A DNA stretch of 64,000 nucleotides from Undibacterium_A arcticum (GTDB taxonomy: Bacteria > Pseudomonadota > Gammaproteobacteria > Burkholderiales > Burkholderiaceae_D), in assembly GCF_042660705.1 (NCBI RefSeq), contig NZ_JBHSUQ010000001.1; one strand, 5' to 3'. This document shows, piece after piece, positions 46,665 to 57,545 of the stretch; the first letter of the stretch is position 1, and every line of letters begins with the position of its first letter. The notes under the pieces are model-generated. The model was not told the origin of the DNA. It worked only from the letters and a program-made list of their open reading frames with translations, and ran no database searches. The position numbers and the translations under genes were made by a program.

Positions 46665-47524
46665 ATGAAAGTTGTATTTAATAAACCATTGTCAGCGCTG
46701 TGCTTAACCCTGTTCGCCGCTACGGTGCAAGCCCAGACGTCGGAGCCCCTGGCTGAGCCCATAGTGGTAGCCGTGGCGCCGTATGCCGGCAACAAGCCGT
46801 TTCCGCCAGTTTCATCCGCTTGGCCCGTCACTGCCAATGTGACCTTGGCCTCGCAATATGTTTCGCGCGGCTTTCGGCAAACCTGGGGCAAACCGGCATT
46901 GCAAGGCGGATTTGACTATGCGCATCCGAGTGGCTTTTCTTTCGGTACCTGGGCGTCTAACGTCAGCAACCGTTATATAGAAAACGGAACGATGGAATGG
47001 GATTTATATGGCGGCTATACCGGTACGGCGAGCGACTTTGGCTATAGCGCCTTGATTTATTATTATAAATATCCTGGCGCCAGCTTTACCGCTACCAACA
47101 CTAAGTATGATTATGGCGAATTGTCATTTGGAGCAACCTACAAATTTTTGTACGCCAAATACAACTATACGTTTACCAAAGACTTTTTTTCGGCATTACC
47201 GACGCGCGCGGCACCGGCTATCTGGACCTGGGCGCCAATTATGATCTCGGTTCCGGCTATACCCTGAACCTACATTACGGTATCGGACGCGTCGCAAGTA
47301 CCGGCGCTGCCGACAATTCGATCTGGAACTGGAAAGATTACAAGGTCGGCGTCAGCAAAACCTTCGAAGGAGGCTGGACCCTGGCTGGCGCGTACACCAA
47401 AGCAAAGGGGGCGACCAATGTCTATGATAACTTTACGACCGGCGCCCTGAATACGGCGGGGGTGGCAGAGACGTCGAATCCTGCCACGGGTACTTTTGTG
47501 GCGTCTATCAGCAAGGCGTTCTGA
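46665..47524 (+). CDS. TorF-family putative porin (frameshifted)
   Basis: Signal peptide ending ATVQAQ, then NVTLASQYVSRGFRQTWGKP, the start mark of the Gcw_chp/TorF porin family, and alternating beta strands. The frame breaks in the T7 run at 47184-47190. The next frame gives GTGYLDLGANYDLGSGYTLN and ends VASISKAF with the terminal Phe expected for outer-membrane proteins. Restored length about 286. It may admit choline or betaine; this is from context only. Confidence 0.8.
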
Positions 47525-47693
47525 AAAAGGACAGCTCAGGAAGGCTGAAAAAATGGCAGGTACAAGGTAGCGGCGACGGCTGGGCGCACTACAGTGACGT
47601 CAAGCGCAGCTATAGACTGTGAGCTTGCCGGGTCGGTCAGGGCAGCAGCCCATCCGGCCCGGTTTTTTATGTGGAAAAAATACAGGTGAAACC

Positions 47694-49156
47694 GTGACAT
47701 CCCAAGTATTGCGCAGTTACATCGGTGGCGCCTATGTGCCAGGCACCGCAGCGGAAAAATTTGCCAATCTGAATCCCGCGACCGGGCAAGTATTGTGTGA
47801 GGTGGAGATAGCAGGTGCGCCAGAAGTTGAACGCGCAATTGAAGCTGCCCGCGCCGGATTTCTTCTCTGGTCCGCGATGACTGGCGCCGAGCGCGGCCGT
47901 ATTCTGTATAAAGCGGCACAAATTTTACGCGCGCGCAACCGCGAATTGGCTGAACTGGAAGTGCAAGATAGTGGCAAGCCGATTCAAGAGGCTGAGGTCG
48001 TCGATGTGGCAAGCGGCGCCGATTGCATCGAATACTTCGCTGGCTTGGCTGCGAGTATTCACGGCCACCACTATGGATTAAAAAACGCGTTCGCCTACAC
48101 CACGCGCGAACCACTGGGCATTTGCGTTGGCATTGGTGCATGGAATTACCCGCTGCAGATTGCATGCTGGAAATCGGCGCCTGCATTGGCGTGCGGCAAT
48201 GCGATGATTTCAAGCCGTCGGATTTGACCCCGCTCACCGCCGCCAAACTCGCAGAAATTTATACCGAGGCTGGTGTGCCGGATGGTGTATTCAACGTATT
48301 GCAGGGCGATGCCCGCAGCGGGCGCATGCTGGTTGCGCATCCGGAGGTGGCGAAAGTGTCGCTGACCGGATCGGTCGAGACCGGCAAAGCCATCATGGCC
48401 GATGCGGCCAAAACCCTGAAGCGCGTCACGATGGAACTAGGGGGTAAATCCGCGCTGCTGGTGTTTCCCGACGCCGACTTGAAGCAAGCCGTCTCTGCCG
48501 CCATGCTTGGCAATTTTTATACGCAAGGCGAAATTTGCACCAATTGCACACGCGTCTTTGTCCATACGGATATTTACGATGCCTTTCTGGAGCAGCTGGT
48601 GGAGCGCACCGGCAAGCTGCGAGTAGGTGACCCGATGCATGCGGATACGCAGATTGGCGCACTGATTTCGCGCGGCCATATGGAGCGCGTGCTGGGCTAT
48701 ATCGCAAAAGGAGTGGCAGAAGGCGCGCGCCTGCTGGTCGGTGGAAAACGGGTCAGCAGGGATGGATTGGCCAGTGGCAACTTCGTCGAGCCCACGATTT
48801 TTGCCGATTGCCATGACGAAATGGCCATTGTGCGCGAAGAAATTTTTGGTCCGGTCATGTCGGTGTTGCGATTTAGTGAAGAAACCGAAGCAGTGGCGCG
48901 CGCCAATAACACGCGCTTTGGGCTGGCAGCGGGTGTGTTCACGCGCGACCTGGCACGCGCTCATCGCGTGGCGGCACAATTGAAGTCGGGTGTGTGCTGG
49001 ATTAACAACTACAACATCACGCCGATCGAAATGCCGTTTGGCGGTATGCGCGAATCGGGCATCGGCCATGAAAATAGCCAGGTGACGATTGACTACTACA
49101 CGCAGTTAAGGAGCGTCTATGTGGAATTGGGCGACGTCGCTTGCCCTTACGAGTGA
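47694..49156 (+). CDS. betB: Betaine-aldehyde dehydrogenase (frameshifted)
   Basis: GTG start at 47694 after AGGTGA: TSQVLRSYIGGAYVPG. The break is at 48208-48210 (ATTTC should be ATTTTC), after which KPSDLTPLTAAKLAEIYTEA, the NAD fold region VSLTGSVETGK, Glu in MELGGKSALLVF, the catalytic Cys in QGEICTNCTRVFV and MPFGGMRESGIGHEN follow. CTNCTRVFV is characteristic of betaine-aldehyde dehydrogenases. 487 residues when restored. It makes glycine betaine from the product of BetA, encoded next. Confidence 0.92.
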
Positions 49157-49248
49157 GCATTGTCTTGCCGGGATGGGCTGGCATGCAAGACCCTTGGATT
49201 GCTAGCTCCGAGTGAGAGTGAGCTAAAACTTAATCTGGAAATAACAAG

Positions 49249-50904
49249 ATGCGCGAAGAATACGATTACATCATTGTCGGTGCTGGCTCGGCCGGCTGTG
49301 TGCTGGCCAATCGGTTGACCGAAGATGCGGAGGTGCGCGTACTGGTGCTGGAAGCTGGGCCATCGGATCGCAGTATTTTCATCCATATGCCATCGGCCTT
49401 CGCGTATCCATTGGCGAACGACAAATACAACTGGTTTTACGATACGGAGCCGGAGCCGTACATGAACCAGCGTCACATGCATTGTCCGCGTGGCCGCGTG
49501 ATTGGCGGCTCATCCTCGATCAACGGCATGGTCTATATCCGTGGGCATGCGTTCGATTACGACGCCTGGGCAAGCATGCCTGGGCTGGCGCAATGGTCGT
49601 ATTTTCATTGCCTGCCTTATTTCAAGAAGGCCGAAAATCGTCTCAAGGGTGGCGACGCGTATCGCGGCGCCCAGGGGCCGTTGAATGTATCGACCGGTGC
49701 GTGCAGGAATCCACTCTACCGCGCGTTTGTGGAAGCGGGGCAGCAAGCTGGTTATCCGTACACCGACGACATGAATGGCTACCAGCAGGAAGGCCTGGGG
49801 CCGATGGATATGACGGTGTATAAGGGCCGCCGCTGGAGCGCGGCGCAAGCGTATTTGCGCCCAGCCGCCAAACGCGGCAACTTGCGGGTGACCGCGCGCG
49901 CGCTGGTGACGCGCATTTTATTCGATGGCACACGTGCGATTGGCGTCGAATATGCGCAAGGTGGACGCACGCATCAGGTGTATGCCGCGCGCGAAGTGAT
50001 CTTGTCCGGCGGTGCGATCAACTCGCCGCAGGTGCTGATGCTGTCGGGCATCGGTAATGCCGGGGAACTGCGTGCACTAGGGATTCCAGTCAAAGTGAAT
50101 TTGCCCGGCGTCGGCCAAAATCTGCAAGACCATATCGAAACCTATGTGCAATACGCGAGCAAGCAGCCGATCACTTTATACAGTGCGATGAATCCTCTGG
50201 CAAAACTTAAAATCGGCGTGCAATGGCTATTTGCCGGAAAAGGTCTGGGCGCGACCAACCATTTCGAGTCGGGCGGGTTTATTCGCAGCGAAGCCGGCGT
50301 CATGCAGCCGGACTTGCAATACCATTTTCTGCCGATGGCAATCAGCTACGATGGCAAATCGCCTGCCACCGAGCATGGCTTCCAGGCGCATGTCGGCCCG
50401 ATGCGCCCGACCAGTCGCGGCCACATCAAGCTGCGCTCCGCCGACCCGAAGGCGCATCCGCGTATCTTGTTCAACTACATGCAGACCGAGCAGGATCGCA
50501 AGGAAATGCGGGCGGGCGTGCGGCTCACCCGCGAAATCTTTGCGCAGGCCGCATTTGAGCCTTTCCGGAACGCGGAGCTGGCACCCGGACTCAAGGTGCA
50601 AAGCGATGCCGACATCGATGCCTATATTCGTGAAAAAGCGGAAAGCGCGTTTCATCCATCCTGCAGCTGCCGTATGGGTAATGATGAGATGGCTGTGGTC
50701 GACGGTGCGGGTCGCGTGCACGGAGTACAGAACCTGCGGGTGGTCGATGCGTCCATCATGCCCAATGTGATCAGCGGTAATTTGAATGCGCCGACCATCA
50801 TGATGGCCGAGAAGATGGCGGATCTGATTCGCGGCACGACACCGCTGCCGGTGGCGCAAGTGCCAGTCTACGTATCGCCAAAATATGCGTCGCACCAACG
50901 CTAA
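49249..50904 (+). CDS. betA: Choline dehydrogenase (GMC oxidoreductase)
   Basis: 551 residues, intact. FAD fold DYIIVGAGSAGCVLANRLTE at the N terminus, GMC signatures PRGRVIGGSSSINGMVYIRG and AREVILSGGAINSPQVLMLS, active-site His in FHPSCSCRMG and the closing NLNAPTIMMAEKMADLI. It oxidises choline to betaine aldehyde at the membrane. No betI repressor is next to it, consistent with GbdR-type control. Confidence 0.93.
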   Translation: MREEYDYIIVGAGSAGCVLANRLTEDAEVRVLVLEAGPSDRSIFIHMPSAFAYPLANDKYNWFYDTEPEPYMNQRHMHCPRGRVIGGSSSINGMVYIRGHAFDYDAWASMPGLAQWSYFHCLPYFKKAENRLKGGDAYRGAQGPLNVSTGACRNPLYRAFVEAGQQAGYPYTDDMNGYQQEGLGPMDMTVYKGRRWSAAQAYLRPAAKRGNLRVTARALVTRILFDGTRAIGVEYAQGGRTHQVYAAREVILSGGAINSPQVLMLSGIGNAGELRALGIPVKVNLPGVGQNLQDHIETYVQYASKQPITLYSAMNPLAKLKIGVQWLFAGKGLGATNHFESGGFIRSEAGVMQPDLQYHFLPMAISYDGKSPATEHGFQAHVGPMRPTSRGHIKLRSADPKAHPRILFNYMQTEQDRKEMRAGVRLTREIFAQAAFEPFRNAELAPGLKVQSDADIDAYIREKAESAFHPSCSCRMGNDEMAVVDGAGRVHGVQNLRVVDASIMPNVISGNLNAPTIMMAEKMADLIRGTTPLPVAQVPVYVSPKYASHQR

Positions 50905-51012
50905 CCAGGATTGCGCTGAATCGAAGATTTCGATAACTTTTTTGATCGAAAATTGCGCGCCTTAAGCGGCGCCCCCTCAACGCAATCACATAAGGCAATT
51001 GGGAGAGCAGCA

Positions 51013-51330
51013 ATGAGTTGGATTTACCTGATTATTGCGGGTTTCTTTGAAATTGGCTGGCCCCTGGGATTTAAAATATCGCAGTCGGGGGACAAGCGGC
51101 TTATAGGAATCGTAATGGCGGTTGTGTGCATGGGTATCAGCGGTTTTCTATTATGGCTTGCGCAGCGCCAGATTCCCATCGGCACCGCATATGCAGTCTG
51201 GACGGGAATAGGTGCGGCGGGCACCTTCATCGTGGGCGTCTTTCTTTTTGGAGACGCTGGAAGCCTTGGTCGCTATTTCGGTGCATTGCTGATCATATCC
51301 GGGGTCATCACATTAAAGCTCGCACACTAA
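51013..51330 (+). CDS. Small multidrug resistance exporter (SugE/Gdx type)
   Basis: 105 residues, four helices. The start MSWIYLIIAGFFEIGWPLGF holds the conserved Glu13, and PIGTAYAVWTGIGAAGTFIV is the family mark. GWP at the first helix resembles SugE/Gdx guanidinium exporters, but related SMR proteins move quaternary ammonium compounds, which would suit this locus. No guanidine riboswitch was recognised upstream. Confidence 0.85.
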   Translation: MSWIYLIIAGFFEIGWPLGFKISQSGDKRLIGIVMAVVCMGISGFLLWLAQRQIPIGTAYAVWTGIGAAGTFIVGVFLFGDAGSLGRYFGALLIISGVITLKLAH

Positions 51331-51657
51331 GCGCCTGTGACGAAATGATTGTCGCATTTTGGCTGGTCGTGCCTGGAGCGCTACGGCGCTGCCCATCGTA
51401 TGCCCTGCTCGTACTGTGCCACCCCGGGTGCTTTGTGGCGCACCCGGCAGCACCAATTCCCTGATAGTTGGCATAGACGTCGGGCATAGACCTCGTCCTC
51501 GGCGGTACGGCAACCGCGTTGCCCGGGTGCGACGTGTCGGATTTGTCTGGATATCCGGCGAATTTATTCTGTTTTATTCCTTTTCTTTCGGTTGTAATGG
51601 CCTGAATCCGGTGGCCAGGCATGGCAGGTACGCCTGGCTCGTGTGCAATTGAGAGTG
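51331..51657. other. Gap with one strong hairpin
   Basis: CCGGGTGC, loop of eight, GCACCCGG at 51424-51447; it may act as a terminator for the SMR gene although no T-run follows. No gene is seen. Confidence 0.45.
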
Positions 51658-52188
51658 ATGGAAAAGGTTGAAATGGATTCACAGATACATCAGGTCGAGG
51701 ACGCGCTCCTACCGATTTTTTCACAGCTCGATCTCGACTATCAAATGGTCGAGCATCGCCCCGTGTTTACCATTGAAGAAGCGATGGCGGCGGTCCCGCC
51801 GATCGACGGCGTGAAAACCAAGAATGTATTCCTGCGCGATGCCAAGGGCAATCGGCACATTCTGGTCGTGGTTCCGCATGACAGGCGGGTAGACCTGCTG
51901 GCGCTGGCGCGGGTCCTTCCTTCCACCAAGCTCAGCATGGGCTCGCCTGAGCGCCTGCAACGGCACTTGGGCGTCACCCCCGGCGCCGTCAGCGTGTTTT
52001 CGCTGGTCAACGATTCCGCCGCGGCAGTCGAGCTGATCCTCGACGAGGAGATCTGGCACGCGGAAAGAGTGCAGGGCCATCCGTTGCGCAATACCGCGAC
52101 CGTTTCGATCTCGCATGCGGCATTGGCGACATTTTTATCGCATGTAGGGCATCGCGCGGTAGTCATGCGGGTGCCGGGCGCACCATAA
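51658..52188 (+). CDS. YbaK/ProX-type aminoacyl-tRNA deacylase
   Basis: About 176 residues (or 171 from ATG 51673, which has AAAAGG before it). YbaK-domain marks: YQMVEHRPVFTIEEAMAAV, KTKNVFLRDAKGNRHILVVV, LGVTPGAVSVFSLVNDSA. This group (prolyl-tRNA synthetase-associated domain) clears mis-acylated Ala-tRNA-Pro. It is not obviously linked with choline use. The ORF is intact. Confidence 0.85.
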   Translation: MEKVEMDSQIHQVEDALLPIFSQLDLDYQMVEHRPVFTIEEAMAAVPPIDGVKTKNVFLRDAKGNRHILVVVPHDRRVDLLALARVLPSTKLSMGSPERLQRHLGVTPGAVSVFSLVNDSAAAVELILDEEIWHAERVQGHPLRNTATVSISHAALATFLSHVGHRAVVMRVPGAP

Positions 52189-52299
52189 GGGTTCGTCAGA
52201 AAATAACCTGGATGCCTGTACCTAACGGGGCGGAATCACCAATGAATCCGCACCCTTCGTCCCATTCATGATTCAGCAGCAGTACCGGGAGTATCCGCC

Positions 52300-53172
52300 A
52301 TGGCGACACTTGATTCGATAACCAAATACATTCTGACCTTGTCCTGCGCCAGCGCGCCGGGCCAGGTGGCGGCGATCGCCGGCTTTCTCGAAGTGCGTGG
52401 TTGCTATATCGATGAAATCTCCGTATTTGACGACAACGTCAACCAAACTTTTTTTGTCCGTTGCGTGTTTCATGCGGCTTCGGGCAGCGTCCTGCCGCTA
52501 GACCGCATGCGAGAGGACTTTCAGGCAATCAGCAACCGGTTTGGCATGGAATGGTCGATGCGTGACGCCACCGTCCGGCCACGCGTGTTGATCATGGTGT
52601 CGAAATTGGACCATTGCCTGAATGACCTGATCTACCGCTGGCGCATCGGCGAACTGAAGATCGACATTGCCGCCGTGGTGTCCAATCATCCGGACCTTGA
52701 GCCGATCGCGACGGCGCACGGCATCCCGTTTCACCATCTGCCGATCACGCCGGAAACCAAAGTGGAGCAGGAGGCGAGGCTACTCGCCATCATCGAGGAA
52801 TCCCGCAGCGAGCTGGTGGTGTTGGCCCGCTACATGCAGATCCTGTCGTCCGAACTGAGCGCCGGCTTGCGCGGCCGCGCGATCAATATCCATCACTCGT
52901 TCCTGCCCGGCTTCAAAGGGGCCAAGCCCTACCATCAAGCGTATGCCAGAGGCGTCAAATTGATCGGCGCCACCGCCCACTATGTCACGACGGACCTCGA
53001 CGAAGGCCCGATCATCGAGCAAGTGGTGGAACGGGTCGATCACTCCTACGATCCAGATCAATTGCTGGCAACCGGCCGGGACATGGAATGCCTGGCCCTG
53101 TCCCGTGCTGTGAAGCTGCAGATCGAACGCCGCGTTTTCCTCAATGGCAACAGGACGGTGGTGTTGCACTAA
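52300..53172 (+). CDS. purU: Formyltetrahydrofolate deformylase
   Basis: 290 residues. An N-terminal ACT domain (ILTLSCASAPGQVAAIAGFL) is followed by a formyl-transfer domain with catalytic Asn/His in INIHHSFLPGFKGAKPYHQA and Asp in YVTTDLDEGPIIEQ. It frees tetrahydrofolate from 10-formyl-THF, and in bacteria that demethylate betaine and sarcosine it commonly sits with those genes to handle the one-carbon load. This matches the sarcosine oxidase operon 4 kb away. Confidence 0.92.
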   Translation: MATLDSITKYILTLSCASAPGQVAAIAGFLEVRGCYIDEISVFDDNVNQTFFVRCVFHAASGSVLPLDRMREDFQAISNRFGMEWSMRDATVRPRVLIMVSKLDHCLNDLIYRWRIGELKIDIAAVVSNHPDLEPIATAHGIPFHHLPITPETKVEQEARLLAIIEESRSELVVLARYMQILSSELSAGLRGRAINIHHSFLPGFKGAKPYHQAYARGVKLIGATAHYVTTDLDEGPIIEQVVERVDHSYDPDQLLATGRDMECLALSRAVKLQIERRVFLNGNRTVVLH

Positions 53173-53299
53173 CCGGCTGCGGGCATGAGTGGGCGCTTGC
53201 CCGCCGCCGTCGTTTCCGAAAAAACCGGCGGGGAGCTGATCGGCTGCTGATCGTACGCTGATCGTGCGCGGACAAAGAGGCGGAGGTGCTGGGTCACTC

Positions 53300-53797
53300 T
53301 CTCAAGCGGCCATCCGCTGCGGGCGCGTCGCCCCGGCAGGCAACGTGCCCGCAGACGGGAACCGATGATCGGCTTGCAGCGCCCATGGCGACTTCCATTT
53401 TGCTGGTGATGGCGATATTGACGCTGATGTCGGACCCGGGAAGATTTTCTGCACACTGGCTTCGATCAGATCAAATGGTCGGTGCTCTGTGTTTATGGAA
53501 ATAGCGGCGCTGCTGCTGACTTTCTTTTTTTCTTTTTGGCATTTTTCCATGTCGGTGCGCGTATTCAATCACTCGGGATATCTGCTGGCAAGGCCTGGGC
53601 AGGCTGAGGATGCGGTGACGGTATCGCGTATCGCCAGATTATTGAATACTGCCGGCGCCCTTTACTCAACTGGCATCCGGTTGTTTTTCTTTGCCGTGCC
53701 GCTGGCCCTCTGGTGGTTTGGCGGCGCCTACTGCTTGTTGGCCACTGCGCTATTAATGTTTGTCACCTGGTTGTTCGATTGGCGAGCATTGGCGTAA
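53300..53797 (+). pseudogene. DUF599-family membrane protein, multiply frameshifted
   Basis: Pieces lie in different frames: REPMIGLQRP, then PMATSILLVMAILTLMS, and finally MSVRVFNHSGYLLARPGQAE to LFFFAVPLALWWFGGAYCLL. Together they resemble DUF599 membrane proteins of 200-240 residues. At least two frame changes are needed (one C before CATGGCG near 53380, and one near 53470), and the N terminus is not clear. It may be decayed or damaged by base errors; start uncertain. Confidence 0.5.
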
Positions 53798-53902
53798 AGA
53801 AGGGTGCCGTCAGGTTAACTAATTCCATGTAACCATTTCCGACATCGGAAATCCCTCGCAGGCAGCGTCGTTTTCCAACAACACTGCCTGCCGTCGTTGC
53901 GG

Positions 53903-55563
53903 TTAGCGGAACTTCAGCGAATAAGCCTTGCCGTCGCCCGGCTGATCCTGACGGATGCCCATCGCCTTCAACACGGTCGGCAAAATGTCGACCGTGCGGA
54001 ATGCATAGGCTGGTTGCTCGGCCTGGATATTGGCCGCCCATACCACCATCGGCACCCGTTGATCGCTTTGCTTGGCGCTACCATGATCGCCTTTCACACC
54101 GTAGCCGACTTCGTCGGCCAGCAAGCCGATAATATCCGGCCCGTTGTCGGCTGCCATGGTGTCGACCAGTTCCTGGCCGTGCTTCTTCCACCATGCGAGT
54201 TCGGTTGCGCTGAGCGTGGCGGCAGTGCCTTGACCAGGCGCGGCATCGAGTGTGAAGTGATCGCCGTCGCGCCAATAGGTGGCGGCTACGCCAGGTAATG
54301 TGCGCATGATTTTCGCGGCTTCGTGCTTCTTCGCCGGTGAATTGTCTTTCAGCCAGGTCTGGATCGAGGTCGACTGATAGCTCAACTGGACGTTGCCGGT
54401 ATCGATCAAAGGCTTGAGAGCGGGCGAGGGCTTGTTGTAGTCCTCGGAGTTGACTGTCTTGCCGTAATACCAGTTATAGTCGCCGCCGCCAACCGCATCG
54501 TTGCCGTGAAATTCCTTGGCGTAGGTTGCGCCGTGGTCGGCAGTGATGATGATCAACGTTTCATCGAGCTGGCCGAGCTCTTTCAACTTGCTCAGAATGC
54601 GCCCGAACTGTTCGTCGGCGTACTTGGCGACGAACGGCAGATGGGTCTGCTCATCCGCGCTGCCAGGCTTGCCGCCGTCATCATGGTAGGCGCCCCACAT
54701 GTGGCCGGCCTTGTCGATGCCGCCCATCGTCACCAGCATGCCGCTCCAATTTTCCTTTTCCATCATCGTGATCGCGGCATCGGCGGCCCAGGCGTCGCCG
54801 CCGAGATGCTCGGGATCGTGGCCGGGCACCATGCGGTTGCCGTCAAGTGCATACAGCCATGAAGGCGACTGCGCCTTGGTGCCGTAATCGTTGCCCTTGT
54901 CGGAATTGATGTAGAAACGGCCGCACTTCGGCTCGGTCAGATAGCTTGGCACATTGAGTCCGGTCGGGTAGCGCCATGCGCCGCCCAGCTCGGCGCAACC
55001 GGTTTCCCTGGTGACGTCCTTCATGCGATCCGACATGCGCACGGCGATGTCGGCGTTCGGTGCGGCGATCGACTCGACTGCATAGCTCTTTCACCGACCA
55101 CGATGAATTTGCCGCCGGGGCGCGCCAGATGCAGATAATCGACCAGCTTCGGATAGCCGCTATGGCGAATCAGCGTGCCGAATTGGTCGAGGGTCAGGCT
55201 GCCGCTCTCCCACATCGCCCCTTCGCCTTTGCCGAGCAGGTTATGCGTGTCGCGATACGCTTCTTCCGTCCACCCCATATGCTTCGGAAAGACGCCGCTC
55301 ACCATCACGTTGTGGCTGATAACGGTTTCTGCCGGCACATGACCGAGGTAGCCGTTCTTGAAATGGACGCCTTCTTTTTCGAGCGTCAGCACATTTTGCA
55401 TGCCGAAGCGCTGCGCATATTCGGGCCGCATCTGGTCGAATACGACAATCAGGACGTGCTTGGGTCGCTTCGGCGCATCGGCTGCATGGGCTGGCATGCA
55501 GGCGACCGCACAAAGGGTGGACGCGGCGAATGCAGCCGCGACCCGTTTCAGAGATTGCTTCAT
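53903..55563 (-). CDS. Secreted alkaline-phosphatase-superfamily hydrolase (frameshifted)
   Basis: ATG 55563 with GGAG just before. Signal peptide (AAFAASTLCAVACMPAHA), metal site HVLIVVFDQMRPEYAQ and nucleophile region GYLGHVPAETVISHNVMVSG. Break at 55089-55091 (GAAAGAGC should be GAAAAGAGC), after which GGIDKAGHMWGAYHDDGG, IIITADHGATYAKEF and GDHGSAKQSDQRVPMVVWA complete the metal ligands. About 553 residues. It hydrolyses phosphate esters or diesters in the periplasm. A role in freeing choline from phospho-compounds is guessed from place only. Confidence 0.85.
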
Positions 55564-55686
55564 GATGTCTCCTTCGGTGAGCAATGGTAGTGATGATTGA
55601 CGCGGCGCGCCGGCGCCGCTTTTTTTCGCAGCGCATTAGGCTTCATTGGGCTGAGTGTTGCCGGCGCCACGCCAGCCCCGCGGAAA

Positions 55687-56891
55687 TCAAAACTTGTGAC
55701 GAATCCCCACTTGGAATGCGGTTTGGGAATTGTCAGCACCAGGCCCGACAGACCCACCACCGTTCTGGTTGAACATGCCCGGGTTGTACATGTCAGTTGC
55801 GTGCAGGTTTGCGACCAGCGCGTACACGTCGGTGCGCTTGCTGAACGCATAGTCGGCGCCCAAGTTGAACTGGGTCAGCTTGCCTTTGGATGCGCCGATG
55901 AAATTAGCGCGGGATTGTTGCGCAGCGGCGAGCAAGGTCAACTGGCTGTTCAGCGCATAATTGACACCGATGTCCAGCGTGTCGATTTTGTCGTTGTTGG
56001 TGCCAGCGATGGTGAATTGGCCACCGACTCCTTTTCCGAACACGGTTGCCAACGGGGCGACAGCGGCGCCAGCACTTGCTAGCGGCTGTTTGACGTGCGA
56101 CCAGGAGGCGTAGAGATTCGCCGGGCCGGCTTGGTAGTTGCCGACCACGCTCCAGGTTTTGACGCAGGTGTCGCCAGCAACGCCCCCACCAGTAGCGCAG
56201 TCAAAGCCATTGGTAATGCCGAAATCAGCCGGCGTCTTACCGAGTTTGGCCTGGTAGTAACCAGCGCCGATGCCGAACGGGCCGTTGGTGTATTGGCCGG
56301 CCACACCGAATGCCGAGCCAGCGGAGCTCGAGCCAACTTCCTCACCCAGGCCATAAATGGCGCTGACGCGGACGCCGCTCATGTTCGGGGAATCCCAGCG
56401 GATCGAGTTTCAGTGCGCTCACCGCCGAGGCGGTCCAGGTTCAACGAGTGGACGTTGTTTACGATCAGGCCGAAGGGAACAATGGCACTACCGAGATAGG
56501 ACAGGTCATAAAGAGGGTCAGGTTGACGGCCGACACTAACGCTACCGAAACCACCGGACAGGCCAACCACCGTGGCGCGGCCCCATGTGCGGCCACCTTG
56601 CGCGGATGCGCCGGTGTCAGCCTTGAAACCGCCTTCGATCTTGAAAAATGCCTTCATGCCGCCACTGAGGTCTTCCGTGCCTTTGAAGCCGAGACGGGAA
56701 CCATTCAGGTTGCCCGGCACCATCGACCACAAGCTGTCAGTGGCGCGCGGGTCGGTAGCGGTAGGCTTTGCAATTTTGTTTTGGTAGGTGTAGGCAAGAT
56801 CAAGCAGACCGTAGACCGTCACGGAAGATTGCGCATGTGCGGCGTTTGCAAATGCGCCGATAACGGCGAGTGCGAGTAGGGATTGTTTCAT
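55687..56891 (-). CDS. Gram-negative porin, burkholderial type (frameshifted)
   Basis: Starts MKQSLLALAVIGAFANAAHA, then SSVTVYGLLDLAYTYQNKIA, the classic start of neisserial/burkholderial porins. Further marks are SRLGFKGTEDLSGGMKAFFK and GGFGSVSVGRQPDPLYD. Break at 56408-56410; one more A gives ENSIRWDSPN before MSGVRVSAIYGL. It ends TAFQVGIRHKF with terminal Phe. About 401 residues. It is a general diffusion channel. Confidence 0.9.
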
Positions 56892-57545
56892 TGAGTCATT
56901 CCAAAGGTTGTAAAGGTTGTCATGCCAAGATTTTCTGCCTTCAGCAAGGCCACTAAATAGTTGCTGTCAATGAATTTCAATAGATAGGGAAGCGTTTGTG
57001 CGGCGCCGATACTTTGGCCCGCACGCGCTGGTTGCTGGCTGACTTCCCGGACCTATTCTCAAAAAAAAAAAAGCGCCCTTTTGAGACGCCGCCCGCCAAC
57101 CCTTAGTAGTTGGCGTGCAGTCAGCGGTAATCGCCTCCACGCCTGCGGCGATGTCCACCATGTTGACCGGTTTGTGGTCGACGTTGACGTAGCCGAGCTC
57201 GCTCTTTGTTTCTTGCAGTAAAGCAAACGCAATGTAAACGCTTAATCTGGGTCCGGAATTGTCTTGGCGCGACGCTTTAAGTTCCCGATGCGTCATTCAT
57301 CGCATTGCTTGTCAATCGGCGTCCAAATCTTTCCAGTAGGGGGCGTTTGATAAAACGGGGGAATAAAGCGTTCATATCAGAACCCAACACTTTCTGGAGC
57401 CGCGCTCCCACCAGCCAACGCCCAGGCGGAGTCCCTGATCGCCGCATCGGATAGTGCTCTGTCACGCAGCGTTTTCATTTAATTTCCCACTCAATTTCGT
57501 TGCCTGTTCCTGATCGATGCACAAAAGCGCTGGGCATCGTCCTGC
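56892..57545. other. Gene-poor gap with a possible decayed gene
   Basis: On the minus strand a stretch near 57100-57220 reads ETKSELGYVNVDHKPVNMVD with strongly coding-like codon use, but I do not recognise it and no full gene surrounds it. Another minus-strand ATG near 57478 opens a 33-residue frame that stops. A run of twelve A is at 57061-57072. This is probably a remnant, left between the porin and the sarcosine operon. Confidence 0.35.

Noticed and set aside
50905..51012. Guanidine riboswitch before the SMR exporter
   Set aside because: I looked for conserved ACGR-type hairpin pairs and did not see them in this 108-bp leader.
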